Shown: in pieces, positions 1 to 5,455 of the stretch
Position numbering within the stretch: the stretch's first letter is position 1
Layout: every line of letters starts with the position of its first letter
DNA from: Fimenecus sp963624605
GTDB lineage: Bacteria; Bacillota; Clostridia; Oscillospirales; Acutalibacteraceae
Assembly: GCA_963624605.1 (NCBI GenBank)
Contig: CAVFQD010000077.1
Span: 1 to 6,054, forward strand
Length of the DNA: 6,054 nucleotides
Reading direction: 5' to 3'
Translations under genes and position numbers: made by a program
Notes under the pieces: model-generated
The model's input: only the letters and a program-made list of their open reading frames with translations
What the model was told of the DNA's origin: nothing
Databases searched by the model: none

Positions 1-885
1 AGGCTCAACAGGATGGTGCCCGAGGGCTCGGCTCAAATTCTTGTAAAATACGAGGGCGTCAATATCGGCGGCAGTATCAAAACAAGGGTTGCTTACAATA
101 TGCTCTTGCAGGCGGAAAAAGAGGGCAAGCTCAATAAGGACTCGATTATAGTCGAGCCGACAAGCGGCAATCAGGGAATAGGCATAGCCCTTGTCGGAGC
201 GGTAAAGGGATACAAGGTCAAAATAATTATGCCCGACTCGGTAAGCGAGGAGAGGCGGAAGCTTGTCGAGCAGTACGGTGCGGAGGTTATCCTTGTTCAC
301 GACGACGGCGATATAGGCAAATGCATCGCAGGCTGTCTTGAAACCGCCCTTGATATGGCAAAAAAGGATAAGAACATATACATTCCCCAGCAGTTTGAAA
401 ACCCGAATAATCCGCTTGTTCACAAGTACCGCACGGCAATGGAAATCCTTGAGCAGGTCGAGGGACCCGTTCACGGCTTTTGCTCGGGAGTAGGCACGGG
501 CGGAACGCTTTCGGGTGTGGGCGAGGTGCTTAAAAACCAGTACCCCGACATTAAAATATGGGCGGTCGAGCCCGAGCATGCCGCTATTCTTTCGGGCGGC
601 AGTATCGGTACGCATCTTCAGATGGGTATCGGAGACGGGCTTATCCCCAAGACGCTCAATACGGAGATTTACGAGGATATATGCGTGATTTCCGACGAGG
701 AGGCGCTTGAAACCTCACGCCGTCTTGCGCGCGAGGAGGGACTTTTGTGCGGAATATCCTCAGGCTCAAATGTTGCGGCAGCTCTGCGCCTTGCAAAGAA
801 GCTCGGAGAGGGCAAGACCGTTGTGACGATACTTCCCGATACGGGAGAAAGATATTTCAGCACGGTGCTTTTCGATAATCATTAA
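1..885 (+). CDS. cysK: Cysteine synthase family PLP enzyme (5' partial)
   Basis: Fold-type II PLP enzyme of the O-acetylserine sulfhydrylase family, which makes L-cysteine from O-acetylserine and sulfide in the cytoplasm. The frame is open from base 1 (RLNR precedes the ATG at 13) and that stretch aligns with the usual CysK N-terminus, so the true start lies upstream and the ATG at 13 is internal. About 294 residues are visible; the family has roughly 305-310. Visible motifs: GGSIKTR, whose lysine (codon 79-81) should bind PLP; the substrate loop TSGNQG (from base 160); the phosphate-binding GVGTGGT (from base 487); GISSGSN; and the C-terminal PDTGERYFST. Two departures from textbook CysK are TSGNQG for TSGNTG and SIKTR for SVKDR, so acceptor or sulfur-donor preference may differ and the symbol is a family-level assignment. 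The next gene starts 12 bp downstream, suggesting an operon. Confidence 0.9.
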   Translation, partial: RLNRMVPEGSAQILVKYEGVNIGGSIKTRVAYNMLLQAEKEGKLNKDSIIVEPTSGNQGIGIALVGAVKGYKVKIIMPDSVSEERRKLVEQYGAEVILVHDDGDIGKCIAGCLETALDMAKKDKNIYIPQQFENPNNPLVHKYRTAMEILEQVEGPVHGFCSGVGTGGTLSGVGEVLKNQYPDIKIWAVEPEHAAILSGGSIGTHLQMGIGDGLIPKTLNTEIYEDICVISDEEALETSRRLAREEGLLCGISSGSNVAAALRLAKKLGEGKTVVTILPDTGERYFSTVLFDNH

Positions 886-897
886 CAGGGTGATATA

Positions 898-1392
898 ATG
901 GCAACTGTAATTGTATACGCAACCAAGACGGGAACGACCGAGAAGGCGGCAAAAATGCTGTCACAGAGTCTTGATAACTGCGACACGGTAAACATCTCGA
1001 AGCAGAGCTTTGACCTCGCAAAATACGATACCGTGATAATCGGCAGCTACATCAGGATGGGAACCGTTGACAGAAACATTTCCCGCTTTATGCTCTCGTA
1101 TATTTCAGTGCTTATCGAAAAGAAAACGGCGTTTTTTATCTGTAACTGCTTTGAGAAAAATGCCCGGGACTACATCTCCCACAATGTGCCGCCTCAGCTG
1201 CTTGAAAAAATGATTGCGGCGGATGCGTTCGGGGGAGAACTGGACTTGAAAAAGCTCGGCGGTTTTGATAAAATAATAGCAAATAAGGTAATTAAGGCAG
1301 ATAGGGAAAAGGGTATTTACAGACGCTTTTCGCTCAACGGCGAAAGCATCGAAAAATTTGCAGAGAAAGTAAAGGAGAATTACAATGTCTAA
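898..1392 (+). CDS. Flavodoxin-domain protein, HemG-like (Flavodoxin_5 type)
   Basis: A 164-residue single-domain flavodoxin-fold protein. The N-terminal strand and loop VIVYATKTGTTEKAA (residues 4-18) is the FMN-phosphate loop (T-x-T-G-T-T). The second strand, VIIGSYIRMG (46-55), resembles the segment in the flavodoxin-like protoporphyrinogen oxidase HemG and its relatives. FFICNC (about 79-84) and GGELD fit the third strand and later loop of that family. No signal peptide or membrane segment is seen, so it should be cytosolic. It probably binds FMN and acts in electron transfer; the specific reaction cannot be read from sequence, and HemG activity is not claimed. The start has an AGGGTGAT ribosome site at 887-894. 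The 3' end overlaps the next gene by 8 bp (1385-1392), which suggests translational coupling. Confidence 0.82.
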   Translation: MATVIVYATKTGTTEKAAKMLSQSLDNCDTVNISKQSFDLAKYDTVIIGSYIRMGTVDRNISRFMLSYISVLIEKKTAFFICNCFEKNARDYISHNVPPQLLEKMIAADAFGGELDLKKLGGFDKIIANKVIKADREKGIYRRFSLNGESIEKFAEKVKENYNV

Positions 1393-2056
1393 GCTTGACA
1401 AAATCAAACTCGCAAATTACACCCGAACCGAAGACTGGATAAACTCCATAAGCCATATGGTAGGCGGAGGACTTTCCGTGCTCGCAACGCTTCTGTGTCT
1501 TGTCAAGGCGTTTATGGCTCGCTCTTGGCAGTATGCCGTGGCGGCACTCATTTACGGGCTGACAATGATTGCAATGTACACCTGCTCGGCTGTTTATCAC
1601 GCTCTTCGCCCGAACAACGGCAAAAAAGCAATGCGAATGGTTGACCATTCGATGATATATCTTATGATAGCGGGCACGATAACACCGTTTGCGTGGCTCG
1701 TTCTTATGCCCGTTAATTTCAAGGCGGGTCTGACGGTTTTGCTCGTTGCATGGATTACGGTCGTAATCGCCATGTTTATGACCTTCTTCCTGTTTAACTC
1801 GACAAAGGTGCTTCAGATGGTGCTGTATCTTGCGCTCGGCTGGATGATTATCTTCTGCGTAAGGATACTTTGGGGCTGTATCGACCACAGAGCGGTATAT
1901 TTGCTTGTTTCGGGCGGCATAGCCTACACGATCGGCGCGATAATTTACGGCATCGGCGCCAAGAAAAGGTATTTCCACAGCGTGTTCCACTTCTTCGTGC
2001 TCGCAGGCTCGATACTTCATTTCTTCTCACTGTTTTTATATGTCTTTACCGTATAA
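1385..2056 (+). CDS. Hemolysin III / TrhA-family membrane protein
   Basis: A 223-residue polytopic protein of the hemolysin III family (YqfA/TrhA, related to PAQR receptors within the CREST superfamily). About seven hydrophobic helices are visible, roughly at residues 22-43, 49-73, 87-106, 114-137, 142-163, 171-190 and 197-222. The conserved polar residues of the superfamily are present: E16 and N20-SH24 before helix 1, S68 and H72 in SAVYHAL, D87-H88 at the start of helix 3, GGxxYTxGxxxY at 177-188, and H198/H202 with H212 in the last helix. The Ser/Asp/His set is that of the proposed metal-dependent hydrolase site. The physiological role is unsettled; membrane homeostasis has been proposed for relatives, and the haemolysin name is historical. 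The start is set by AAAGGAG at 1371-1377, 7 nt before the ATG. No terminator lies directly after the stop. Confidence 0.93.
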   Translation: MSKLDKIKLANYTRTEDWINSISHMVGGGLSVLATLLCLVKAFMARSWQYAVAALIYGLTMIAMYTCSAVYHALRPNNGKKAMRMVDHSMIYLMIAGTITPFAWLVLMPVNFKAGLTVLLVAWITVVIAMFMTFFLFNSTKVLQMVLYLALGWMIIFCVRILWGCIDHRAVYLLVSGGIAYTIGAIIYGIGAKKRYFHSVFHFFVLAGSILHFFSLFLYVFTV

Positions 2057-2100
2057 CGGATATTCAAAACAAGTTAATAACAGCTTCCCTTGCGGGCAAG

Positions 2101-2149
2101 TGAATAATGAATAATGAATAATGAATAATGAAAAATGAAGAATTGTGGG
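2101..2149 (+). repeat. Heptad tandem array (TGAATAA)n ending in TTGTGGG
   Basis: Four perfect TGAATAA units (2101-2128) are followed by TGAAAAA (2129-2135), TGAAGAA (2136-2142) and TTGTGGG (2143-2149). The downstream edge continues as GAATTGTGGGTGCTTCGCAC (2140-2159), which holds a small GTGC/GCAC hairpin. A decayed relative, in the same register and ending in the same TTGTGGG, lies at 4211-4255 in the same orientation. The array sits about 45 bp after the hlyIII-family stop and probably marks the left edge of an intergenic repeat element. Confidence 0.85.
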
Positions 2150-2340
2150 TGCTTCGCACGTCGAAGTTTGCTCCGTATCGTTCGCAACAGCCTTTGGCTA
2201 TTTCTCACTCGCTACGCAACTCCTCCTTTTCCGCAAAAATCACGCTCGGCTCGCCTGCTCGGTTGTAAACGCCCTCACGACGGCTCGCTGTCGCTACCGA
2301 CTTTTGCGATGTCCGAAAACGCAGCGTAGGGCGTGGGTGA

Positions 2341-2408
2341 TTCCCCTGTCAGGGGAAATGTCTGCGAAGCAGACAAAATGGTGCCCGAATTCGGGAGAAT
2401 TTGCTCCC
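2341..2408. repeat. Cluster of four small adjoining hairpins
   Basis: Consecutive inverted repeats are visible: TTCCCCT/AGGGGAA (2341-2357, loop GTC); TGTCTGC/GCAGACA (2359-2375, loop GAA); the perfect 12-bp palindrome CCCGAATTCGGG (2384-2395); and GGGAG/CTCCC (2393-2408, loop AATTTG). The last two overlap and are alternatives. No U-run follows any of them, so they do not look like terminators. They resemble the short palindromic intergenic repeats common in Clostridia genomes; I cannot show copy number from one window. Confidence 0.7.
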
Positions 2409-2430
2409 GCCGATAATAAATATCAAATTA

Positions 2431-2458
2431 CCGTAGGGACAGGGCTTGCCCCTGTCCG
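2431..2458 (+). repeat. GGACAG palindromic repeat, copy A
   Basis: CCGTA precedes an 8-bp perfect stem, GGACAGGG (2437-2444) with CCCTGTCC (2450-2457), around the loop CTTGC. It shares its outer stem half and loop with copies B and C, but its two loop-proximal base pairs are swapped (GG:CC here, CC:GG there). ATCAAATT sits immediately before it. Confidence 0.82.
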
Positions 2459-2483
2459 CAAGAATAACATGAAAGCCATATTT

Positions 2484-2513
2484 ACGGACAGCCGCAAGGG
2501 CTGTCCCTACGGG
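2484..2513 (-). repeat. GGACAG palindromic repeat, copy B (inverted)
   Basis: Read on the minus strand this is CCCGTA followed by the stem GGACAGCC/GGCTGTCC with loop CTTGC, identical across 29 bases to copy C at 4276. It lies 25 bp from copy A in opposite orientation, so A and B form an inverted pair like paired REP units. ATGAAA (2469-2474) and TTTCAT (2514-2519) extend the symmetry outside it. Confidence 0.82.
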
Positions 2514-2545
2514 TTTCATCAAATTAAAATGTTCGCAGAACTAAG

Positions 2546-2566
2546 CCTCCCTTGTGTAAAGGGAGG
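2546..2566. repeat. CCTCCC/GGGAGG hairpin repeat
   Basis: An 8-bp perfect inverted repeat, CCTCCCTT (2546-2553) and AAGGGAGG (2559-2566), has the loop GTGTA and is followed by a GAGGCGGAGGGATTGT tail (2581-2596). I recall this arrangement as a common intergenic repeat in Clostridia; membership is from memory and not tested. There is no U-tract directly after the stem. Confidence 0.65.
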
Positions 2567-2597
2567 TGCCGAACGGATGTGAGGCGGAGGGATTGTG

Positions 2598-2632
2598 AAA
2601 GTGCCGCAAGCGTTGAACTTACGGCATTTTTT
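2598..2632 (+). terminator. Terminator-like hairpin before the GH25 gene
   Basis: The stem pairs TGCCG (2602-2606) with CGGCA (2622-2626), continues inward as AAG/CTT after a C-A mismatch, and extends outward as A-U pairs between the preceding AAA and the T-run. It is followed by T6 (2627-2632). It would stop read-through from the upstream operon just before the GH25 promoter. Because it lies 540 bp past the hlyIII-family stop, it may have arrived with the repeat region. Confidence 0.62.
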
Positions 2633-2640
2633 ATGTTTTG

Positions 2641-2669
2641 TTGCAATATGCTTCCGATTGTGATATTAT
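2641..2669 (+). promoter_or_regulatory. SigA-type extended -10 promoter for the GH25 gene
   Basis: TTGCAA (2641-2646) is separated by 17 bp from TATTAT (2664-2669), with TG at 2661-2662 forming an extended -10. The predicted start near 2676 would give a leader of only about 15 nt holding GGAGAG (2679-2684), 6 nt before the ATG at 2691. It lies directly after the terminator-like hairpin, which supports an independent monocistronic unit. Confidence 0.68.
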
Positions 2670-2690
2670 TTTACGGTTGGAGAGTGAGAA

Positions 2691-4220
2691 ATGAAAAAGC
2701 TTGGCGGACAATCGGTGTCAAAATTAAAAGAAAAAATCAAAAGCGTCGATTTCGAACGCATTTTATATAACGGTAAGGCAAGAATAGCGTGCTCCTGTGT
2801 GCTTTTTGTACTGACCTTTGCGGCAGTGCTTTTTGCGACCTCGTTTTTGCCTCATATAGCGGCTTCTCCCGTTTCCGAGGAACTGCCGCAGGAATACGAA
2901 AAGGTGACCGAGGCTCAGACGCAAGAGCCGATACAGCCGGAAACAACGCAGGAAACCTCTACGGAAGCCCCGACCGAGGAAGTAACGCTCGATAAGTCGC
3001 AGTTTAAGCGTGACAAAACAGTCAAGGCGGCGGTTGCTACGGGTAACGATAAGGCGGACGAGGACTCTGGCGCAAACAGGGTTGCCGACTCCTCGACAAG
3101 CGGCAACAAGTCCGATGTAGTCATTTCTGCTAATTCAATCGGAAGCACGCAGACACAGCGGTCCTCGCTGACTGACTTTACCTATGCCGTATCGGGCGGA
3201 CTTCGGGGTCCCGTGAAAATCAATGACGATATTTTCCTTTTCGGAGACTCCTCCGAGCTCATAAAGGGGCACGCCTCAATCGGAGGCCTCAGGTGCTATT
3301 TCAACGAGCACGGCGCAAAGGCGTCAAGGACGGGAATAGATGTTTCCAAGCATCAGGGCACGATAGACTGGGCGCAGGTCAAGGCGGCAGGCATCGACTA
3401 TGCGATAATAAGAATAGCCTACAGGGGCTACGGCAGTGCAGGAAAGATGCTTATCGACCCTCAGTTTGAAGCTAATATCAAGGGCGCACAGGCAAACGGA
3501 ATAGATGTCGGCGTGTATTTCTTCAGTCAGGCTGTAAATGTTGCCGAGGCGGTTGAAGAGGCGAGCCTTGTCTTGAACACTCTTAACGGAAGAAAGCTTC
3601 AGTATCCGGTCTATTTTGATACCGAATACGCAAACGGCAGCCGAAGCGGCAGAGCAGACAAAATTTCAAAGCAAACCCGAACCGACTGCGCCATAGCCTT
3701 TTGCGAAACGGTTAAAAGCTCCGGATATAAGGCGGGAATATATGCGAGTAAGTCTTTCTATGACGATGAGCTCAGCTTTTCACGCATCTCGGGTTATAAC
3801 ATTTGGGTGGCGCACTACACATCGTCCGTTACCGATTTTTCCCATCCGTACAAAATGTGGCAGTATTCGGAAAAGGGAAAAATTAACGGAATTAAAAACA
3901 AGGTCGACCTCAATATTTCGTTTTACGATTATGCAAAGGGAACAAATATGAATGCGGCAGGCTCGGATGTCATCTTTGTCTCCGACGGCACGGAGCTTGC
4001 AAAATACACGGGTGCGGAGGCGCTCATAAACGCCTATTCTCAAAAGCCGACCGCCGACAATTACAATTCGGCTTCTTCGGCTGTGAATTTGCTGTCAGAC
4101 CAAAGAGTTGTTTCGGCACTCAACAAAAAGCTTGAGGGAATAAAGGAAAAGGCGGAAAGCGCCACCGCTGAGGAAACAACCGAGCCGACAACAGAGCCGT
4201 TACAGGCAAATGAAGAATGA
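2691..4220 (+). CDS. Membrane-anchored GH25 lysozyme (muramidase)
   Basis: A 509-residue GH25 family N,O-diacetylmuramidase that would cleave the MurNAc-beta-1,4-GlcNAc bond of peptidoglycan outside the membrane. Order of parts: a basic cytosolic N-terminus (1-31); one hydrophobic segment (about 32-52), an uncleaved anchor or signal peptide; a Glu/Thr/Pro-rich linker (62-100); a Ser/Gly/Asp-rich stretch to about 160; a small uncharacterised segment (162-212, containing IFLFGDSSEL); the GH25 domain (about 214-417); a helical tail (425-488); and a second ETTEPTTEP patch at the end. Catalytic-site residues seen are D217 in GIDVSKHQG, D310 and E312 in PVYFDTE, W390-Q391 and D406 in VDLN. No SH3, LysM or choline-binding repeats are present, so wall targeting may rely on the anchor. 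A GGAGAG site sets the start. The last codons and stop fall inside a repeat remnant (4211-4255). Confidence 0.94.
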   Translation: MKKLGGQSVSKLKEKIKSVDFERILYNGKARIACSCVLFVLTFAAVLFATSFLPHIAASPVSEELPQEYEKVTEAQTQEPIQPETTQETSTEAPTEEVTLDKSQFKRDKTVKAAVATGNDKADEDSGANRVADSSTSGNKSDVVISANSIGSTQTQRSSLTDFTYAVSGGLRGPVKINDDIFLFGDSSELIKGHASIGGLRCYFNEHGAKASRTGIDVSKHQGTIDWAQVKAAGIDYAIIRIAYRGYGSAGKMLIDPQFEANIKGAQANGIDVGVYFFSQAVNVAEAVEEASLVLNTLNGRKLQYPVYFDTEYANGSRSGRADKISKQTRTDCAIAFCETVKSSGYKAGIYASKSFYDDELSFSRISGYNIWVAHYTSSVTDFSHPYKMWQYSEKGKINGIKNKVDLNISFYDYAKGTNMNAAGSDVIFVSDGTELAKYTGAEALINAYSQKPTADNYNSASSAVNLLSDQRVVSALNKKLEGIKEKAESATAEETTEPTTEPLQANEE

Positions 4221-4255
4221 ACAGTGCAAAATGCTGAATTGTGGGTTGCTTGCAC
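4211..4255 (+). repeat. Decayed heptad array, second copy
   Basis: The 7-bp register is kept: TGAAGAA (4211), TGAACAG (4218), TGCAAAA (4225), TGCTGAA (4232), TTGTGGG (4239-4245), followed by the GAATTGTGGGTTGCTTGCAC edge (4236-4255). The last block matches 2140-2159 apart from one inserted and one deleted base. The GH25 stop codon (4218-4220) is the start of the second unit. Confidence 0.7.
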
Positions 4256-4275
4256 GGATTGAAATATTATAACAA

Positions 4276-4304
4276 CCCGTAGGGACAGCCCTTGCGGCTG
4301 TCCG
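4276..4304 (+). repeat. GGACAG palindromic repeat, copy C
   Basis: CCCGTA is followed by the stem GGACAGCC (4283-4290)/GGCTGTCC (4296-4303) with loop CTTGC. It equals copy B in reverse complement and is followed by TATCAAATT (4312-4320), a word also found beside copies A and B. With the decayed heptad array just upstream, it reproduces the order seen at 2101-2458 in compact form. No U-run follows, so it is a poor terminator for the GH25 gene, and I see no better one. Confidence 0.82.
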
Positions 4305-4366
4305 AGGTTTATATCAAATTTGGTTTGTGCTTCCGCCCAACCGTATATTTAACAGCAAAATACGCC

Positions 4367-4413
4367 AAAAAAAGCATTTTTTTCTTGACAAAGCTTTACA
4401 ACACTGATAAAAT
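4367..4413 (+). promoter_or_regulatory. Strong rplU operon promoter with UP-like element
   Basis: A consensus TTGACA (4385-4390), a 17-bp spacer and TAAAAT (4408-4413) with TG at 4405-4406 make a near-ideal housekeeping promoter. Directly upstream, A7-GCA-T7 (4367-4383) has the A-tract/T-tract form of an UP element contacted by the RNA polymerase alpha subunit. Start is expected near 4420. This strength suits a ribosomal protein operon. Confidence 0.85.
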
Positions 4414-4419
4414 ACTATT

Positions 4420-4502
4420 TGCCGCATATTAGGGGGCAGTGTGTCCGAACGCACTACAAAGCGGTTTTCCCGCCTCCGATAGCGAGACTATATTAAGGTA
4501 GG
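4420..4502 (+). ncRNA. Structured 5' leader, candidate ribosomal L21 leader
   Basis: The roughly 90-nt leader between the predicted start site and rplU folds plausibly. One hairpin is AGTGTG (4438-4443) with CGCACT (4450-4455), loop TCCGAA; the second is GCGG (4461-4464) with CCGC (4470-4473). GGGGG (4432-4436) can pair with CCTCC (4473-4477) to close both as a three-way junction, competing for one base with the second stem. An autoregulatory L21 leader family is known upstream of rplU in Firmicutes (Rfam 'L21_leader'), and location and layout fit. The assignment is by position and hand-drawn pairing only. AAGGTAGG (4495-4502) at the end is the rplU ribosome site. Confidence 0.6.
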
Positions 4503-4509
4503 TAAAAAA

Positions 4510-4821
4510 ATGTACGCAATCATCGTAACCGGCGGTAAGCAGTACAAGGTAGAAAACGGCGACGTTATCTATATTGAAAAGCTTGACGCAGAAGACAATG
4601 CTGAAGTAACCTTTGACAAGGTTCTTGCAGTAGGTGCTGATGACGGTATCAAGGTAGGTGCTCCGTATGTAGAGGGCGCAACTGTATCAGGCAAAGCACT
4701 TAAAACAGGCAAGGGTAAGAAAATCACTGTATTTACTTACAAGTGCAAGAAGAACGAAAAACGCAAGAAAGGTCATCGCCAGCCCTATACAAAGGTTGAG
4801 ATTACCGGTATCAACGCTTAA
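4510..4821 (+). CDS. rplU: 50S ribosomal protein L21
   Basis: A 103-residue protein of the normal length for bacterial L21, a 23S rRNA-binding protein of the large subunit. The N-terminal MYAIIVTGGKQYKVENGD and the basic C-terminal KCKKNEKRKKGHRQPYTKV (about residues 78-96) are family signatures. The start follows AAGGTAGG with 7 nt spacing. It is the first gene of the rplU-prp-rpmA unit, behind a strong promoter and a structured leader that may give feedback control. Its codon choice is richer in GTA and AAG than the flanking accessory genes, as expected for a highly expressed gene. prp begins 9 bp after its stop. Confidence 0.98.
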   Translation: MYAIIVTGGKQYKVENGDVIYIEKLDAEDNAEVTFDKVLAVGADDGIKVGAPYVEGATVSGKALKTGKGKKITVFTYKCKKNEKRKKGHRQPYTKVEITGINA

Positions 4822-4830
4822 TTCCGTTCT

Positions 4831-5160
4831 ATGATAAGAGCAAAATTCACTTTCGGCACGGACGGCAGTGTTACGGGCTTTTCGATAAACGGTCATTCGG
4901 GATACGCAGACGAGGGCGATGATATAATTTGCGCAAGTGTTTCCTCAGCCGCATATATGACGGCTAACACGGTAATGGAAATTATTAAAATCACTCCCGA
5001 CGCACTTTCCGAAAACGACGGCTTTATGGAGCTTCGATTGAACAAAGCCGACGCCGAAAAAGCAAAAGACATTTTATCGGGCTTCCTGCTTCATATGACG
5101 GAGCTTGAAAAAATGTATCCGAATTTTATAAAAATCGAAAGAGGTGCTAATAATGCTTAA
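4831..5160 (+). CDS. prp: Ribosomal-processing cysteine protease Prp
   Basis: A 109-residue Prp (YsxB/DUF464 family), the cysteine protease that removes the N-terminal extension of L27 in Firmicutes. The signature GHSGYADEGDDIICASVS spans residues 21-38 and holds the catalytic dyad H22 and C34, the same numbering as described for the Staphylococcus aureus enzyme. It sits in the standard place between rplU and its substrate gene rpmA, overlapping the latter by 8 bp (5153-5160). No Shine-Dalgarno is visible before the ATG (CGCTTAATTCCGTTCT precedes it) and no better start exists nearby, so translation may depend on coupling to rplU, which ends 9 bp upstream. That would keep the protease below the level of the ribosomal proteins. 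Confidence 0.95.
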   Translation: MIRAKFTFGTDGSVTGFSINGHSGYADEGDDIICASVSSAAYMTANTVMEIIKITPDALSENDGFMELRLNKADAEKAKDILSGFLLHMTELEKMYPNFIKIERGANNA

Positions 5161-5437
5161 AATAAACATTCAGTTGTTCGCTCATAAAAAAGGTATGGGT
5201 TCTACAAAGAACGGCAGAGACTCAGAGTCAAAGCGTCTCGGCGTTAAGCGCGCAGACGGTCAGTTCGTTCTTGCAGGCAACATCCTTGTAAGACAGCGCG
5301 GTACACACATCCATCCCGGCGAGAATGTAGGTAAGGGTTCGGACGATACTCTTTACGCTAAAATCGACGGTACTGTTAAGTTCGAGAGAATGGATAAGAA
5401 CCGTAAAAGAGTCAGCGTTTACGCTGTTGAGCAGTAA
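5153..5437 (+). CDS. rpmA: 50S ribosomal protein L27 with Prp-cleaved N-terminal extension
   Basis: A 94-residue L27, a large-subunit protein whose N-terminal tail reaches the peptidyl-transferase centre. The ATG at 5153 is chosen over the in-frame GTG at 5144 because AGAGGT (5140-5145) gives 7 nt spacing to the ATG but overlaps the GTG, and because the product then begins MLKINIQLF-AHKKG, matching the known S. aureus extension MLKLNLQFF-ASKKG. Cleavage by Prp after F9 would expose the mature A-H-K-K-G start. STKNGRDSESKRLGVKRADG and the C-terminal VKFERMDKNRKRVSVYAVEQ are typical. It overlaps prp by 8 bp and ends the operon before a strong terminator. obg, frequent after rpmA, is absent here. 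Confidence 0.98.
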   Translation: MLKINIQLFAHKKGMGSTKNGRDSESKRLGVKRADGQFVLAGNILVRQRGTHIHPGENVGKGSDDTLYAKIDGTVKFERMDKNRKRVSVYAVEQ

Positions 5438-5455
5438 TTTTTATCCTAAGAATTC

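Larger units (their letters stand above)
2057..2690. other. Repeat-filled intergenic region, no credible gene
   Basis: This 634-bp stretch contains, in order: a short AT-rich spacer (2057-2100), a heptad tandem array (2101-2149), about 180 bp of unexplained sequence rich in CGCTCGGCT-like words (2160-2340), four small adjoining hairpins (2341-2408), two inverted copies of a GGACAG palindrome (2431-2513), a CCTCCC/GGGAGG hairpin (2546-2566), a terminator-like hairpin (2598-2632) and a promoter (2641-2669). The longest open frame (2145-2582) runs straight through all the hairpins, lacks a ribosome site and matches no family I know, so I treat it as non-coding. The region reads as a mosaic of small dispersed repeats inserted between two transcription units. 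Confidence 0.75.

Noticed and set aside
1334..2020. A 228-codon minus-strand frame opposite the hemolysin III-family gene
   Set aside because: It is a shadow frame: the plus-strand frame has clear family motifs and membrane helices, while the minus product is His/Arg/Cys-rich without any recognisable domain.
2089..2100. CTTGC/GCAAG after the hlyIII-family stop as a terminator
   Set aside because: The loop would be only two bases and no U-run follows.
2101..2566. A CRISPR-like array in the repeat region
   Set aside because: The repeats are a 7-bp tandem array and unrelated hairpins of different sequence, without regular spacers or cas genes.
2145..2582. A 145-codon open frame through the intergenic repeats on the plus strand
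   Set aside because: It has no ribosome site, its product is a read-through of hairpin repeats, and the DNA is better explained as repeat mosaic. Translations of this kind are a frequent source of spurious hypothetical proteins.
5144..5152. GTG at 5144 as the start of rpmA
   Set aside because: It overlaps the ribosome site itself. The ATG at 5153 has correct spacing and gives the conserved MLK start of pre-L27.
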